A DNA stretch of 14,427 bases from Hydrogenophaga sp. (GTDB lineage Bacteria; Pseudomonadota; Gammaproteobacteria; Burkholderiales; Burkholderiaceae_C). The position numbers and the translations under genes are program-made. Location: positions 1-14,427 of the forward strand of contig JAGXRS010000355.1 in NCBI GenBank assembly GCA_018335615.1, given 5' to 3'. Shown one piece after another: positions 1 to 6,838 of this stretch. Positions within the stretch are counted from its first letter, which is position 1, and each line of letters begins with the position of its first letter. The notes beneath the pieces are model-generated. The model saw only the letters and a list, made by a program, of their open reading frames with translations. It did no database searches and was not told where the DNA came from.

Positions 1-762
1 CTGGTGACCAACGCCGGCTCCAACAGCAAGTTCCTGGGCGTGCTCGACTTCGACGTGCGCGGTGGCAAGGTGCAGGATTTCCGCTACAAGCTGCTGCCGG
101 TGTTCGCCAACCTGCTGCCGGCCGACCAGGAGATGCAGGCCCACATCGACAAGGTGCGCGCACCCTACAAGGCCAAGCTGGAAGAAAAGCTGGCCGTCAC
201 CGAAGACCTGCTCTACCGCCGCGGCAACTTCAACGGCTCGTGGGACCAGGTGATCTGCGACGCGCTGATCGAGGTCAAGGGTGCCGACATGTCCTTCTCA
301 CCCGGTGTGCGCTGGGGCACGTCGTTGCTGCCGGGTGACGTCATCACCTACGAGCGCATGATGGACCAGATGGCGCTGACCTACCCGGCCACCACGCTCA
401 ACGAATTCACGGGCGCCGAGATCAAGACCATCCTGGAAGACATTGGCGACAACATCTTCAACCCCGACCCGTACTACCAGCAGGGCGGCGACATGGTGCG
501 TGTGGGCGGTCTGCAATACAGCGTGACCCCGAACGCACCCATGGGCCAGCGCATCAACAACATGGTGCTCAAGGGCAAGCCGGTGGACGCCGACAAGAAG
601 TACAAGGTGGCCGGCTGGGCCTCGGTGCAGGAAGGCGTGCAGGGCGAGCCGATCTGGGACGTGGTCTCGGGCTACCTGCGCGACAAGAAGGTCATCAAGG
701 GTGTGAAGATCAACACCCCCGAGATCGTCGGCATGAAGGGCAACCCAGGCATCGCCGGCTGA
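1..762 (+). CDS. soxB: Thiosulfohydrolase SoxB, C-terminal part (5' end outside window)
   Basis: This is the last ~253 codons of a SoxB protein; the reading frame is open to the left edge, so the true start lies upstream. SoxB is the periplasmic dimanganese enzyme of the Sox multienzyme thiosulfate-oxidation system, which hydrolyses sulfate from the cysteine-bound sulfane on the SoxYZ carrier. The visible part begins at the end of the metallophosphoesterase domain (NAGSNSKFLGVLDFDV), followed by the 5'-nucleotidase-type C-terminal domain. That domain shows SoxB-like stretches such as SPGVRWGTSLLPGD and NPDPYYQQGGDMVRVGG. Most metal ligands and the Tat signal expected in this family are outside the window. 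In many bacteria soxB is the last or a late gene of a sox operon, and the strong terminator 22 bp downstream agrees with it being last here. I recognise the family with high certainty. Confidence 0.93.
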   Translation: MVTNAGSNSKFLGVLDFDVRGGKVQDFRYKLLPVFANLLPADQEMQAHIDKVRAPYKAKLEEKLAVTEDLLYRRGNFNGSWDQVICDALIEVKGADMSFSPGVRWGTSLLPGDVITYERMMDQMALTYPATTLNEFTGAEIKTILEDIGDNIFNPDPYYQQGGDMVRVGGLQYSVTPNAPMGQRINNMVLKGKPVDADKKYKVAGWASVQEGVQGEPIWDVVSGYLRDKKVIKGVKINTPEIVGMKGNPGIAG

Positions 763-783
763 GCCTCTTTCTGAGGTGGGAGG

Positions 784-816
784 GAACCCGGCGCTGAGCG
801 CGCGGGTTCTTTTTTT
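784..816 (+). terminator. Rho-independent terminator after soxB
   Basis: GAACCCG (784-790) and GCGC (791-794) pair with GCGC (798-801) and CGGGTTC (803-809). The loop is TGA and there is one bulged G at 802. This gives an 11-bp GC-rich stem followed directly by seven T residues (810-816). It lies 22 bp past the soxB stop and should end the sox transcript before greB. Confidence 0.88.
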
Positions 817-830
817 GCCCGCATGGTGGG

Positions 831-836
831 TATCAT
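831..836 (+). promoter_or_regulatory. Weak candidate -10 element for greB
   Basis: TATCAT matches the sigma-70 -10 consensus at five of six bases and sits between the soxB terminator and the greB start, where a new promoter is expected. No good -35 hexamer is seen 16-18 bp upstream, because that stretch is the terminator T-run. This is a guess from position and sequence only. Confidence 0.25.
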
Positions 837-899
837 GCGACTCCCCGGCGCAGCCCATCGGTCGCGCTGGCCCTGCACCCTCACGCATCCCGCCATCCC

Positions 900-1466
900 A
901 TGAGCAAGGCCTTCACCCGCGAAACCGATCAGGACGAAGACGACGAGCTGCCGCCTGCGCCGCCGGTGTCCAGCGGCAAAAACTACATCACCCGCGCCGG
1001 TTACGACCGCCAGCGGGCCGAGCTGTTCAGCCTCATCGACGAAGAGCGGCCGAAGATGGTCGAGATCGTGCACTGGGCCGCGAGCAACGGCGACCGGTCT
1101 GAGAACGGCGATTACCTCTATGGCAAGAAGCGCCTGCGCGAGATTGACCGGCGCATCCGCTTCCTCACCCAGCGGCTGGAAATTGCCGAGGTGGTCGATG
1201 CATCGCTGCACCACGGCGGCGACCAGGTGTTTTTTGGCTGCACCGTCACGTACGCCGATGACGCGGGGATGGACACCACCGTGACCATCCTGGGCGTGGA
1301 CGAGGCCGACAGTGCCCGTGGCGAGATCAGCTGGGTATCGCCGGTGGCCCGCGCGCTGCTCAAGGCCCGCGTGGGCGAGGTGGTGCGGCTGGTGGTGCCC
1401 GGAGGCGTGCAGGAGCTGGAGGTCGTGGCCGTGGCCTATCCGGTGCCGGAACAGCCGCCCGCCTGA
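900..1466 (+). CDS. greB: Transcription elongation factor GreB
   Basis: The product is a 188-residue GreA/GreB-family factor that enters the RNA polymerase secondary channel and stimulates cleavage of backtracked RNA. The coiled-coil tip reads GDRSENGDYLYGKKRLREID. Asp65 and Glu68 sit where the catalytic acidic residues of Gre factors lie, and the NGDYLYGKK form is GreB- rather than GreA-like. The C-terminal FKBP-like domain covers about residues 105-182 (QVFFG, then SPVARALLKARVGE). It is about 30 residues longer than E. coli GreB because of an acidic, proline-rich N-terminal tail (residues 1-26). I kept the ATG at 900 because no later start has a better ribosome site, although ATG 900 itself has no clear Shine-Dalgarno either. 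It converges on spoT with 34 bp between the stops. Confidence 0.93.
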   Translation: MSKAFTRETDQDEDDELPPAPPVSSGKNYITRAGYDRQRAELFSLIDEERPKMVEIVHWAASNGDRSENGDYLYGKKRLREIDRRIRFLTQRLEIAEVVDASLHHGGDQVFFGCTVTYADDAGMDTTVTILGVDEADSARGEISWVSPVARALLKARVGEVVRLVVPGGVQELEVVAVAYPVPEQPPA

Positions 1467-1500
1467 ACGGCACCCGTCGCGCGCCGGCGGTTCAGAGCGC

Positions 1501-3759
1501 TCAAGGCTTGGACGGCTTGTATCGCTGCGCCTTGATCACCGAGGGCGTGCGCTTGAGACTGCGCAGCACATCGGCCAGGTGCACCCGGTCGCGCACCGCG
1601 ATGGTGAAGCGGATGTCGGTGGCGGTCTGGGCGGGCTCATCGCCCATGTCCACGTGGGTGATGTCGGCCTCGGCCGCGGCAATGGCCGAGGCCACGCGGG
1701 CCAATACGCCTTTGCCGTTCGTCACCGTGATCAGCACCACCGACTCGAACGGCCGCACCGTCTCATCGGCCCATTCCACCTCCAGAAAACGCTCACCGTC
1801 TCGCGCCAACAGGCGCTTGCCGACGGCGCAATCCTCTGCGTGCACCACCAGGCCTTCGCCCCGGCCAAGGTAGCCCACGATGCGATCGCCGGGTATCGGC
1901 TTGCAGCAGGGGCCGTACTGCACCGAGAGTCCTTCGCTGCCGTCCAGTGTGACCACGCCTTGGGACACCGATTCATCGTGTCCGGCCGCATAGCGCTCGG
2001 TGCTGATGAGCAGTGCGTCGGGCTTCAGACCCGTCTCGGACAGCAGCACCGCCAGCTTTTTGCCGACCATGCTGGCGATGCGTTTGCCCATGCCGATGTC
2101 GGCCAGCAGGTCGTCGCGGCTCTTGTTGCCGCTGAAGCGCAGCAGCTTCTCCCAGGTCGCCTTGTGTTCGCCGTCTTCGGCGGGCAGACTGGCAATGCCT
2201 TCCGACCGCAGGGCCTGGCTGAGCATGCGCTCGCCAAGTTCGTTGGATTTCTCCTGGGCCACCGTTTTGAGGTGGTGCCGAATCTTGGAGCGGGCGCGGC
2301 CGGTCTTCACGAACGACAGCCAGGCCGGGTTTGGCTCGGCCTTTTCATCGGTGACGATTTCCACCACGTCGCCGTTGTTGAGCTCGGTGCGCAGCGGGCG
2401 CTGTTCCCCATTGATGCGGGCCGCCACCGCCCGGTTGCCCACGCCGCTGTGGATGGCGTAGGCGAAGTCCATCACGGTGGCGCCACGGGGCAGGGCGAGG
2501 ATCTTGCTCTTGGGCGTGAACACATAGACCGCGTCCGGGAAGAGGTCGATCTTGATGTGGTCCCAGAACTCGGACGCGTCGTGCGTTTCCTGCTGGATGT
2601 CCAGCAGCGACTGCAGCCACTGCGTGCCCAGGCGCTGAGATGTGTCGCTGCTGGGCTCGCTGGCCTTGTAGAGCCAGTGCGCCGCCACGCCCGACTCGGC
2701 CACCACGTCCATGGCGTGCGTGCGCAGCTGGAATTCAATGTTGGTGCCGAAGGGTCCGATCAGCGTCGAGTGCAGGGACTGGTAGCCGTTGACCTTCGGT
2801 ATCGCCACGTAGTCGCGGAATTTGCCGGGTGCCGGCTTGTAGAGCTGGTGCAGGATGCCCAGGCCCGTGTAGCAATCGGTCAGTTCCGGCACGACGATGC
2901 GAAAGCCGTAGATGTCCGTCACCTGCGAGAACGACAGGTGCTTCAGGTCCATCTTGCGGTAGACGGAATAGAGCGTTTTCTCGCGACCCATGATGCGCAC
3001 CGGCATGCCGTGGCGCGCGAACTCCGCCTCCACCTCGTTCTGCACGCGGTTCATCAGGTCGCGGCGGCGCGTGCGGGATTTGTTCAGCGCCTTGGACAGC
3101 ACCTCGTAGCGCCACGGGTGCAGGAAGCGAAAGGCGAGGTCCTGCAATTCCCGGTAGGTGAAGTTCAGGCCCAGCCGGTGGGCGATGGGGGCGTAGATTT
3201 CCAGCGTTTCGCTGCTGATGCGCTGCCACTTGCTGCGCGGCATGTCCCCCATGGTGCGCATGTTGTGCGTGCGGTCGGCGAGCTTGATCAGGATCACCCG
3301 CACGTCTTTGGCCATGGCCAGCAGCATCTTGCGGAACGATTCCGCCTGGTTCTGTTCACGCGTATCGAAGGCCAGTTTCTCCAGCTTGGTCAGGCCGTCC
3401 ACCAGTTCGGCCACGGGGGCGCCGAACCGCTCGGCCAGTTCCTGCTTGGTGACGCCGCAGTCCTCAATGGCGTCGTGCATGAGGGCGGCCATCAGCGCCT
3501 GCGCGTCCAGCTTCCATTCGGTGCACTGGGCGGCCACCGCAATCGGGTGCGTGATGTAGGGAGAGCCGTTCTTGCGCAACTGGCCCAGGTGCGCTTCATC
3601 TGCAAAGCGGTAGGCCTGGCGTACCTGGTCCACTTCGGCCGGGCTGAGGTAATCCAGCTTGCCGACCAGTGCGGCAAAGCTGGCCGCAGCGGCGCAGTCA
3701 GCGGGGTGGGCCTGTGGTGCCGGGCTCGGGTGGGTGCCAGAATCGGGCGCGGTGATCAT
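1501..3759 (-). CDS. spoT: Bifunctional (p)ppGpp synthetase/hydrolase SpoT
   Basis: This 752-residue RelA/SpoT-type enzyme controls the alarmone (p)ppGpp. The N-terminal hydrolase domain keeps its HD signature (ITHP at 69-72, His95-Asp96 in LMHDAIED, Asp162 in KLADRTHNM), so hydrolysis should be active, as in SpoT rather than RelA. The synthetase domain (about 230-365) keeps DIYGFRIVV, GYQSLHS and EFQLRTH, so synthesis is also plausible. A TGS domain (about 405-466), a conserved-cysteine region (GPCCKPIPGD, Cys618-Cys619) and a C-terminal ACT domain (about 673-745) follow. The length is usual for the family. It is the last gene of the yicC-gmk-rpoZ-spoT series, but an intrinsic terminator stands between it and rpoZ. 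The start codon is preceded by ACAGGG, a modest ribosome site. Confidence 0.95.
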   Translation of the reverse strand: MITAPDSGTHPSPAPQAHPADCAAAASFAALVGKLDYLSPAEVDQVRQAYRFADEAHLGQLRKNGSPYITHPIAVAAQCTEWKLDAQALMAALMHDAIEDCGVTKQELAERFGAPVAELVDGLTKLEKLAFDTREQNQAESFRKMLLAMAKDVRVILIKLADRTHNMRTMGDMPRSKWQRISSETLEIYAPIAHRLGLNFTYRELQDLAFRFLHPWRYEVLSKALNKSRTRRRDLMNRVQNEVEAEFARHGMPVRIMGREKTLYSVYRKMDLKHLSFSQVTDIYGFRIVVPELTDCYTGLGILHQLYKPAPGKFRDYVAIPKVNGYQSLHSTLIGPFGTNIEFQLRTHAMDVVAESGVAAHWLYKASEPSSDTSQRLGTQWLQSLLDIQQETHDASEFWDHIKIDLFPDAVYVFTPKSKILALPRGATVMDFAYAIHSGVGNRAVAARINGEQRPLRTELNNGDVVEIVTDEKAEPNPAWLSFVKTGRARSKIRHHLKTVAQEKSNELGERMLSQALRSEGIASLPAEDGEHKATWEKLLRFSGNKSRDDLLADIGMGKRIASMVGKKLAVLLSETGLKPDALLISTERYAAGHDESVSQGVVTLDGSEGLSVQYGPCCKPIPGDRIVGYLGRGEGLVVHAEDCAVGKRLLARDGERFLEVEWADETVRPFESVVLITVTNGKGVLARVASAIAAAEADITHVDMGDEPAQTATDIRFTIAVRDRVHLADVLRSLKRTPSVIKAQRYKPSKP

Positions 3760-3846
3760 CCCTGTACTTTAGCGCGAGATGGCGGCAGAAGTTGCCGCAG
3801 CCGCGATGAGCGGATCGCAAAGACGGGTTGCGGATGCCATCCGGCG

Positions 3847-3872
3847 AAAAAAAACACCGCAGCGCGGTGTTT
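3847..3872 (-). terminator. Intrinsic terminator between rpoZ and spoT
   Basis: On the minus strand AAACACCGC-GCT-GCGGTGTTT forms a perfect 9-bp stem with a 3-base loop (3852-3872). Its 3' arm merges into a run of eight U residues (3847-3854 on the complement). It begins 20 bp after the rpoZ stop and 88 bp before the spoT start. There is no T-run on the + strand side, so it acts only on minus-strand transcripts. It would end or attenuate the gmk-rpoZ message before spoT. Confidence 0.85.
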
Positions 3873-3892
3873 CGTGAGAGGCCAAGGCCCTG

Positions 3893-4096
3893 TCAGAGCG
3901 GCACCTTCTTGAGCATTTCGAGACCGATCTTGCCGTCGGCGATCTCGCGCAAGGCGGTCACGCCCGGCTTGTTCTTGCTCTCGATCTTGGGCGCATGGCC
4001 CTGACTGAGCATGCGGGCGCGGTAGGTGGCGGCGAGCACCAACTGAAAGCGGTTGGGGATCTTTTCCAGACAATCTTCAACGGTGATGCGTGCCAT
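3893..4096 (-). CDS. rpoZ: RNA polymerase omega subunit
   Basis: This 67-residue omega subunit helps assemble RNA polymerase by clamping the beta-prime C-terminus. The N-terminus MARITVEDCLEKIPNRFQLV and the following AATYRARMLSQG are the family core. The protein is shorter than E. coli omega (about 91 residues) because it lacks the C-terminal tail, which is usual in Burkholderiales. In E. coli the first residues of omega form part of ppGpp site 1, and Ala2-Arg3 are kept here. A good ribosome site (TGGAG) sits about 8 bases before the ATG. It lies 27 bp downstream of gmk and is clearly co-transcribed with it. A terminator follows 20 bp after the stop. Confidence 0.95.
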   Translation of the reverse strand: MARITVEDCLEKIPNRFQLVLAATYRARMLSQGHAPKIESKNKPGVTALREIADGKIGLEMLKKVPL

Positions 4097-4123
4097 GTGC
4101 GGGCTCCAGTATGTGCGGGGGGT

Positions 4124-4744
4124 TCAGTGGATGTTGAGCGCGCTGAAGGTATCGCGGCGGGCGATACGCTGGGCGGCAAACTTGAGCCGCTGGGCATGAA
4201 CGATGGCCTTGAGGTCAAACAAGGCCCGCTCGAACAACTCATTGATTATAACGAAGTCGAATTCCCGGGCATGGCTCATCTCGGTGGCGGCGTTCTGCAG
4301 GCGCAGTTCGATCACCTCGGCGCTGTCCTCGGCCCGGCGCTCCAGCCGTGAGCGCAGTTCTTCCCAGCTCGGCGGCAAGATGAAGATGAGCACCGCGTTG
4401 GGGAAGATGCGCTTGACCTGGATGGCGCCCTGGAAGTCGATCTCCAGCACCACATCGGCCCCCTGTGCCATGCGCTGCTCGATGGCCTGCTTGGACGTGC
4501 CGTAGCGGTTGCCGTGCACCATGGCCCACTCCAGGAAGCCCCCCTGGATCACCATCTGGTCAAAGGTATCTTTGGAGACGAAGAAATACTCGCGACCGTG
4601 CAACTCCTGTCCCCGTGGGGCGCGGGTGGTGTGCGAGACGGAGGGCACGACACGCGAGTCGAGTTCCATCAGCGCCTTGACCAGGCTGGATTTGCCGGCC
4701 CCGCTGGGAGCGGCGACGACGAACAGGTTTCCGGGGTATTCCAT
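4124..4744 (-). CDS. gmk: Guanylate kinase
   Basis: This 206-residue enzyme phosphorylates GMP to GDP with ATP in the cytoplasm, feeding the GTP and dGTP pools. The P-loop APSGAGKSS covers residues 12-20. The GMP-binding region contains SVSHTTRAPRG, then EYFFV, and the NRYGTSK stretch follows. EIDFQGA corresponds to the ID-(W/F)-QGA motif and ERRAEDS to the lid arginines. The length matches the bacterial enzyme. It starts at ATG 4744 without an obvious Shine-Dalgarno; the N-terminus MEYPGNLFVV is already at the first beta strand, so a later start is unlikely. It is followed by rpoZ at 27 bp and preceded by yicC with a 107-bp gap. Confidence 0.95.
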   Translation of the reverse strand: MEYPGNLFVVAAPSGAGKSSLVKALMELDSRVVPSVSHTTRAPRGQELHGREYFFVSKDTFDQMVIQGGFLEWAMVHGNRYGTSKQAIEQRMAQGADVVLEIDFQGAIQVKRIFPNAVLIFILPPSWEELRSRLERRAEDSAEVIELRLQNAATEMSHAREFDFVIINELFERALFDLKAIVHAQRLKFAAQRIARRDTFSALNIH

Positions 4745-4797
4745 GGGCTAGCTTGTAAGAAAAGAGGGGATCCTGCGCTGGTCCGCTGCGGGTCGGT

Positions 4798-4816
4798 GCG
4801 GTCCCGAAGGGAGCGC
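4798..4816. other. Small hairpin in the yicC-gmk gap
   Basis: GCGGTCCC-GAA-GGGAGCGC can fold as 4 bp plus 3 bp around one G:G mismatch. There is no T-run on either strand, so it is not a standard intrinsic terminator. The 107-bp gap (4745-4851) otherwise shows nothing clear; it may hold a gmk promoter, but I cannot point to one. Confidence 0.2.
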
Positions 4817-4851
4817 AAACCGTGCAGCGACGCAGCCGTGGGGCGTCAGGT

Positions 4852-5769
4852 TCATTCGATGTTCTGGACCTGTTCGCGCATTTGCTCGATGAGCACCTTC
4901 ATGTCCACCGAAATATTCGTGAGTTCGAGGTTGGACGATTTGGAGCCCATGGTGTTGGCTTCACGGTGCAGCTCCTGGATCAGGAAGTCCAGGCGCTTGC
5001 CGATCTCGGCGCCTTTTTTCAGCAGGCGTTCGATCTCGTTCAGGTGCGAGTCCAGTCTCGTCAGCTCCTCGGCCACGTCGATCCGGATGGCAAAGGCCGT
5101 GGCCTCGGTGAGGGCGCGGTCGCGGGCCATGTCGCTGGTGACGGCATTGCCCAGGGAGCCCGTCGCACCGCCGAGAGCATCGTTCCAGCGGTCGATGAAG
5201 CGCTGGCGCTGCTGGGCCACCAGCTGCGGAATCAGCGGTTGGGCTTGCCTGGCGTGCTGGCGCAGCTGCGTGAGGCGGTCCAGCAGCATGTCGGCCAGAC
5301 GGCCGCCTTCGCGTTCGCGCGCGGCCAGGAGGCTGGTGAGTGCCGAGCGCGCCAGTTCCACCAGCGTCTCGTGGAGCTCGCCGGGGTTCCCCGCCTGGCG
5401 CGACGTGAGCTGCAGCACCTCGGCCACCGACAGCGGCGCCGCGCCGGGCAGCCAGGCGCGCACATTGTCCTGCAGGCCCACCAGCTTCTGCAGCTCGGCG
5501 GTGCTGGGGGCGCGCGCTCCGGTGTCGGCGCGGCCTTCGATCCAGGCGCGCACTTCGACCTTCCCGCGTTTGAGCGTGGCGGTGAGCAGTTCGCGCAGCG
5601 CTGGCTCGGAGCCGCGCAGATCGTCGGGCAGCTTGAATGTCAGGTCGAGGAATCGGCTGTTCACCGAGCGAATTTCCACGCCCAGACCCGATTTCGGCTC
5701 GCTGGCGTTCGCCGCGGCAGGCCCGCCGCTCTGGGCTGTGGCGTAGCCGGTCATGCTGTAAACTGCCAT
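4852..5769 (-). CDS. yicC: YicC-family endoribonuclease
   Basis: This 305-residue YicC protein has the family start (MAVYSMTGYATA) and the conserved N-terminal region with EIRSVNSRFLDLTFKLP. Its C-terminal DUF1732 part is typical: GKRLDFLIQELHREANTMGS, then SSNLELTN and KVLIEQMREQVQNIE at the very end. E. coli YicC has been reported as an endoribonuclease involved in small-RNA turnover; I infer the same activity from homology only. The frame stays open to 5898, but that start would overlap the divergent kinase gene and add 43 residues unlike the family, so I chose the ATG at 5769. There is an alanine/glycine insert after residue 13 compared with E. coli. It is the first gene of the minus-strand yicC-gmk-rpoZ-spoT series. 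Confidence 0.92.
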   Translation of the reverse strand: MAVYSMTGYATAQSGGPAAANASEPKSGLGVEIRSVNSRFLDLTFKLPDDLRGSEPALRELLTATLKRGKVEVRAWIEGRADTGARAPSTAELQKLVGLQDNVRAWLPGAAPLSVAEVLQLTSRQAGNPGELHETLVELARSALTSLLAAREREGGRLADMLLDRLTQLRQHARQAQPLIPQLVAQQRQRFIDRWNDALGGATGSLGNAVTSDMARDRALTEATAFAIRIDVAEELTRLDSHLNEIERLLKKGAEIGKRLDFLIQELHREANTMGSKSSNLELTNISVDMKVLIEQMREQVQNIE

Positions 5770-5809
5770 TGAACTGTGTCCGATCAGGTTGAGTGGACCA
5801 AAACGAGGC

Positions 5810-5819
5810 GTTCCGGAAC
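5810..5819. promoter_or_regulatory. 10-bp palindrome in the divergent yicC/kinase gap
   Basis: GTTCCGGAAC is a perfect 10-bp inverted repeat in the 61-bp gap between the divergent starts at 5769 (yicC) and 5831 (kinase). The position, 11 bp before the kinase ATG, would suit an operator. A 10-bp palindrome can also occur by chance in GC-rich DNA, and no regulator is identified. No convincing -35/-10 pair is visible in this gap. Confidence 0.25.
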
Positions 5820-5830
5820 CAGTCCGAATT

Positions 5831-6838
5831 ATGTCAAAGGTCAAACCCGCCCCGCTGCCGCCCGATACCATGGTTGGTGGGTACCGCATCGTCCGCAAGC
5901 TGGCGGCGGGCGGTTTCGGTGTGGTGTACCTGGCGGTGGACGCCGAAGGTCAGCAGGTCGCGGTCAAGGAATACCTGCCCTCGTCACTGGCCACGCGAGG
6001 CCCGGGCGAATTGCTGCCGCAGGTGCAGCCCGAAAAACTCTCTCTGTACCGCCTCGGCCTGAAGAGCTTCTTCGAGGAAGGCCGTGCCCTGGCGCAGATT
6101 TCCCACGCCTCCGTGGTGAGCGTGCTCAACTTCTTCCGCGAGAACGAGACCGTGTACATGGTCATGAACTACCTGGAGGGTGCGTCCCTGCAGGAATTCA
6201 TCATCACCGCGCGCGAGTTGAAGAAGCAGAAGGTGTTTCGCGAGTCGACCATCCGCTCGCTGTACGACGAGGTCCTGCGCGGGCTGCGCATCGTGCACCA
6301 GCACAAGATGCTGCACCTGGACATCAAGCCAGCCAACATCTTCGTGACCGACGACAACCGCGCCGTGCTGATCGACTTCGGCGCCGCCCGCGAGGTGCTG
6401 AGCAAAGAGGGCAACTTCATCCGGCCCATGTACACGCCCGGCTTTGCCGCACCCGAGATGTACCGGCGCGACTCGTCCATGGGGCCGTGGACCGACATCT
6501 ACGCCATCGGCGCGTGCATTTACGCCAGCATGCAGGGCTATCCACCCAACGACGCACCGCAGCGGCTGGAGAAGGACCGCCTGTCGCTCGCACTCTCCCG
6601 GCTGCGCGGTGTCTATTCGGACAACCTCATCGAGGTGGTCGAATGGTGCATGTCACTGGATCCCCTGTCCCGCCCGCAGTCGGTGTTCGCATTGCAAAAG
6701 GAGCTGAGCCGTGAAACCGAGCGCAGCTACACCAAGCTCACGGTGGCGGAAAAAATGCGGCTGCAGTTCGACAACATCGTGTCAGACAACAAGAAGTCGT
6801 TGCGCCGGCCCAGCAACGTCGGCACCAAATTTCGATGA
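5831..6838 (+). CDS. Cytosolic serine/threonine protein kinase (HLD variant)
   Basis: This 335-residue Hanks-type protein kinase has the glycine loop LAAGGFGVVYLA (24-35) and the catalytic lysine in VAVKEYLP (Lys46). The catalytic loop is HLDIKPAN (162-169), where Leu163 replaces the usual Arg of HRD. The DFG motif is at 182-184 and the APE motif at 207-209 (GFAAPEMY), followed by TDIYAIGACIYA. The KEYLP motif marks a proteobacterial subfamily. After the kinase domain there is only a ~50-residue basic, polar tail and no membrane segment or sensor domain, so the protein should be soluble. Substrates are unknown. The frame extends to a TTG at 5789; I prefer ATG 5831, although neither start has a strong ribosome site. 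Its stop overlaps the start of the phosphatase gene by 4 bp, so the two are translationally coupled. Confidence 0.92.
   Translation: MSKVKPAPLPPDTMVGGYRIVRKLAAGGFGVVYLAVDAEGQQVAVKEYLPSSLATRGPGELLPQVQPEKLSLYRLGLKSFFEEGRALAQISHASVVSVLNFFRENETVYMVMNYLEGASLQEFIITARELKKQKVFRESTIRSLYDEVLRGLRIVHQHKMLHLDIKPANIFVTDDNRAVLIDFGAAREVLSKEGNFIRPMYTPGFAAPEMYRRDSSMGPWTDIYAIGACIYASMQGYPPNDAPQRLEKDRLSLALSRLRGVYSDNLIEVVEWCMSLDPLSRPQSVFALQKELSRETERSYTKLTVAEKMRLQFDNIVSDNKKSLRRPSNVGTKFR

Noticed and set aside
1467..1500. Search for a bidirectional terminator between greB and spoT stops
   Set aside because: No stem followed by a T-run on either strand could be found in the 34-bp gap.
1312..3912. 866-residue open frame on the + strand opposite spoT
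   Set aside because: It is antisense to a complete SpoT with all motifs. Its product is rich in His, Gln, Val and Arg with no recognisable domain, as expected for a shadow frame in GC-rich DNA.
4514..5746. 410-residue open frame on the + strand opposite yicC and the 5' end of gmk
   Set aside because: Serine/arginine-rich low-complexity translation lying over two clear genes; a shadow frame.
5789..5830. TTG start for the Ser/Thr kinase 14 codons upstream of the ATG
   Set aside because: TTG is a rare start and the added residues are not part of the kinase fold. ATG 5831 is preferred, though the upstream start cannot be fully excluded.
5770..5898. Longer yicC start giving 43 extra N-terminal residues
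   Set aside because: It would overlap the divergent kinase gene, and the family begins at MAVYSMTGYA; the extra residues do not look like YicC.
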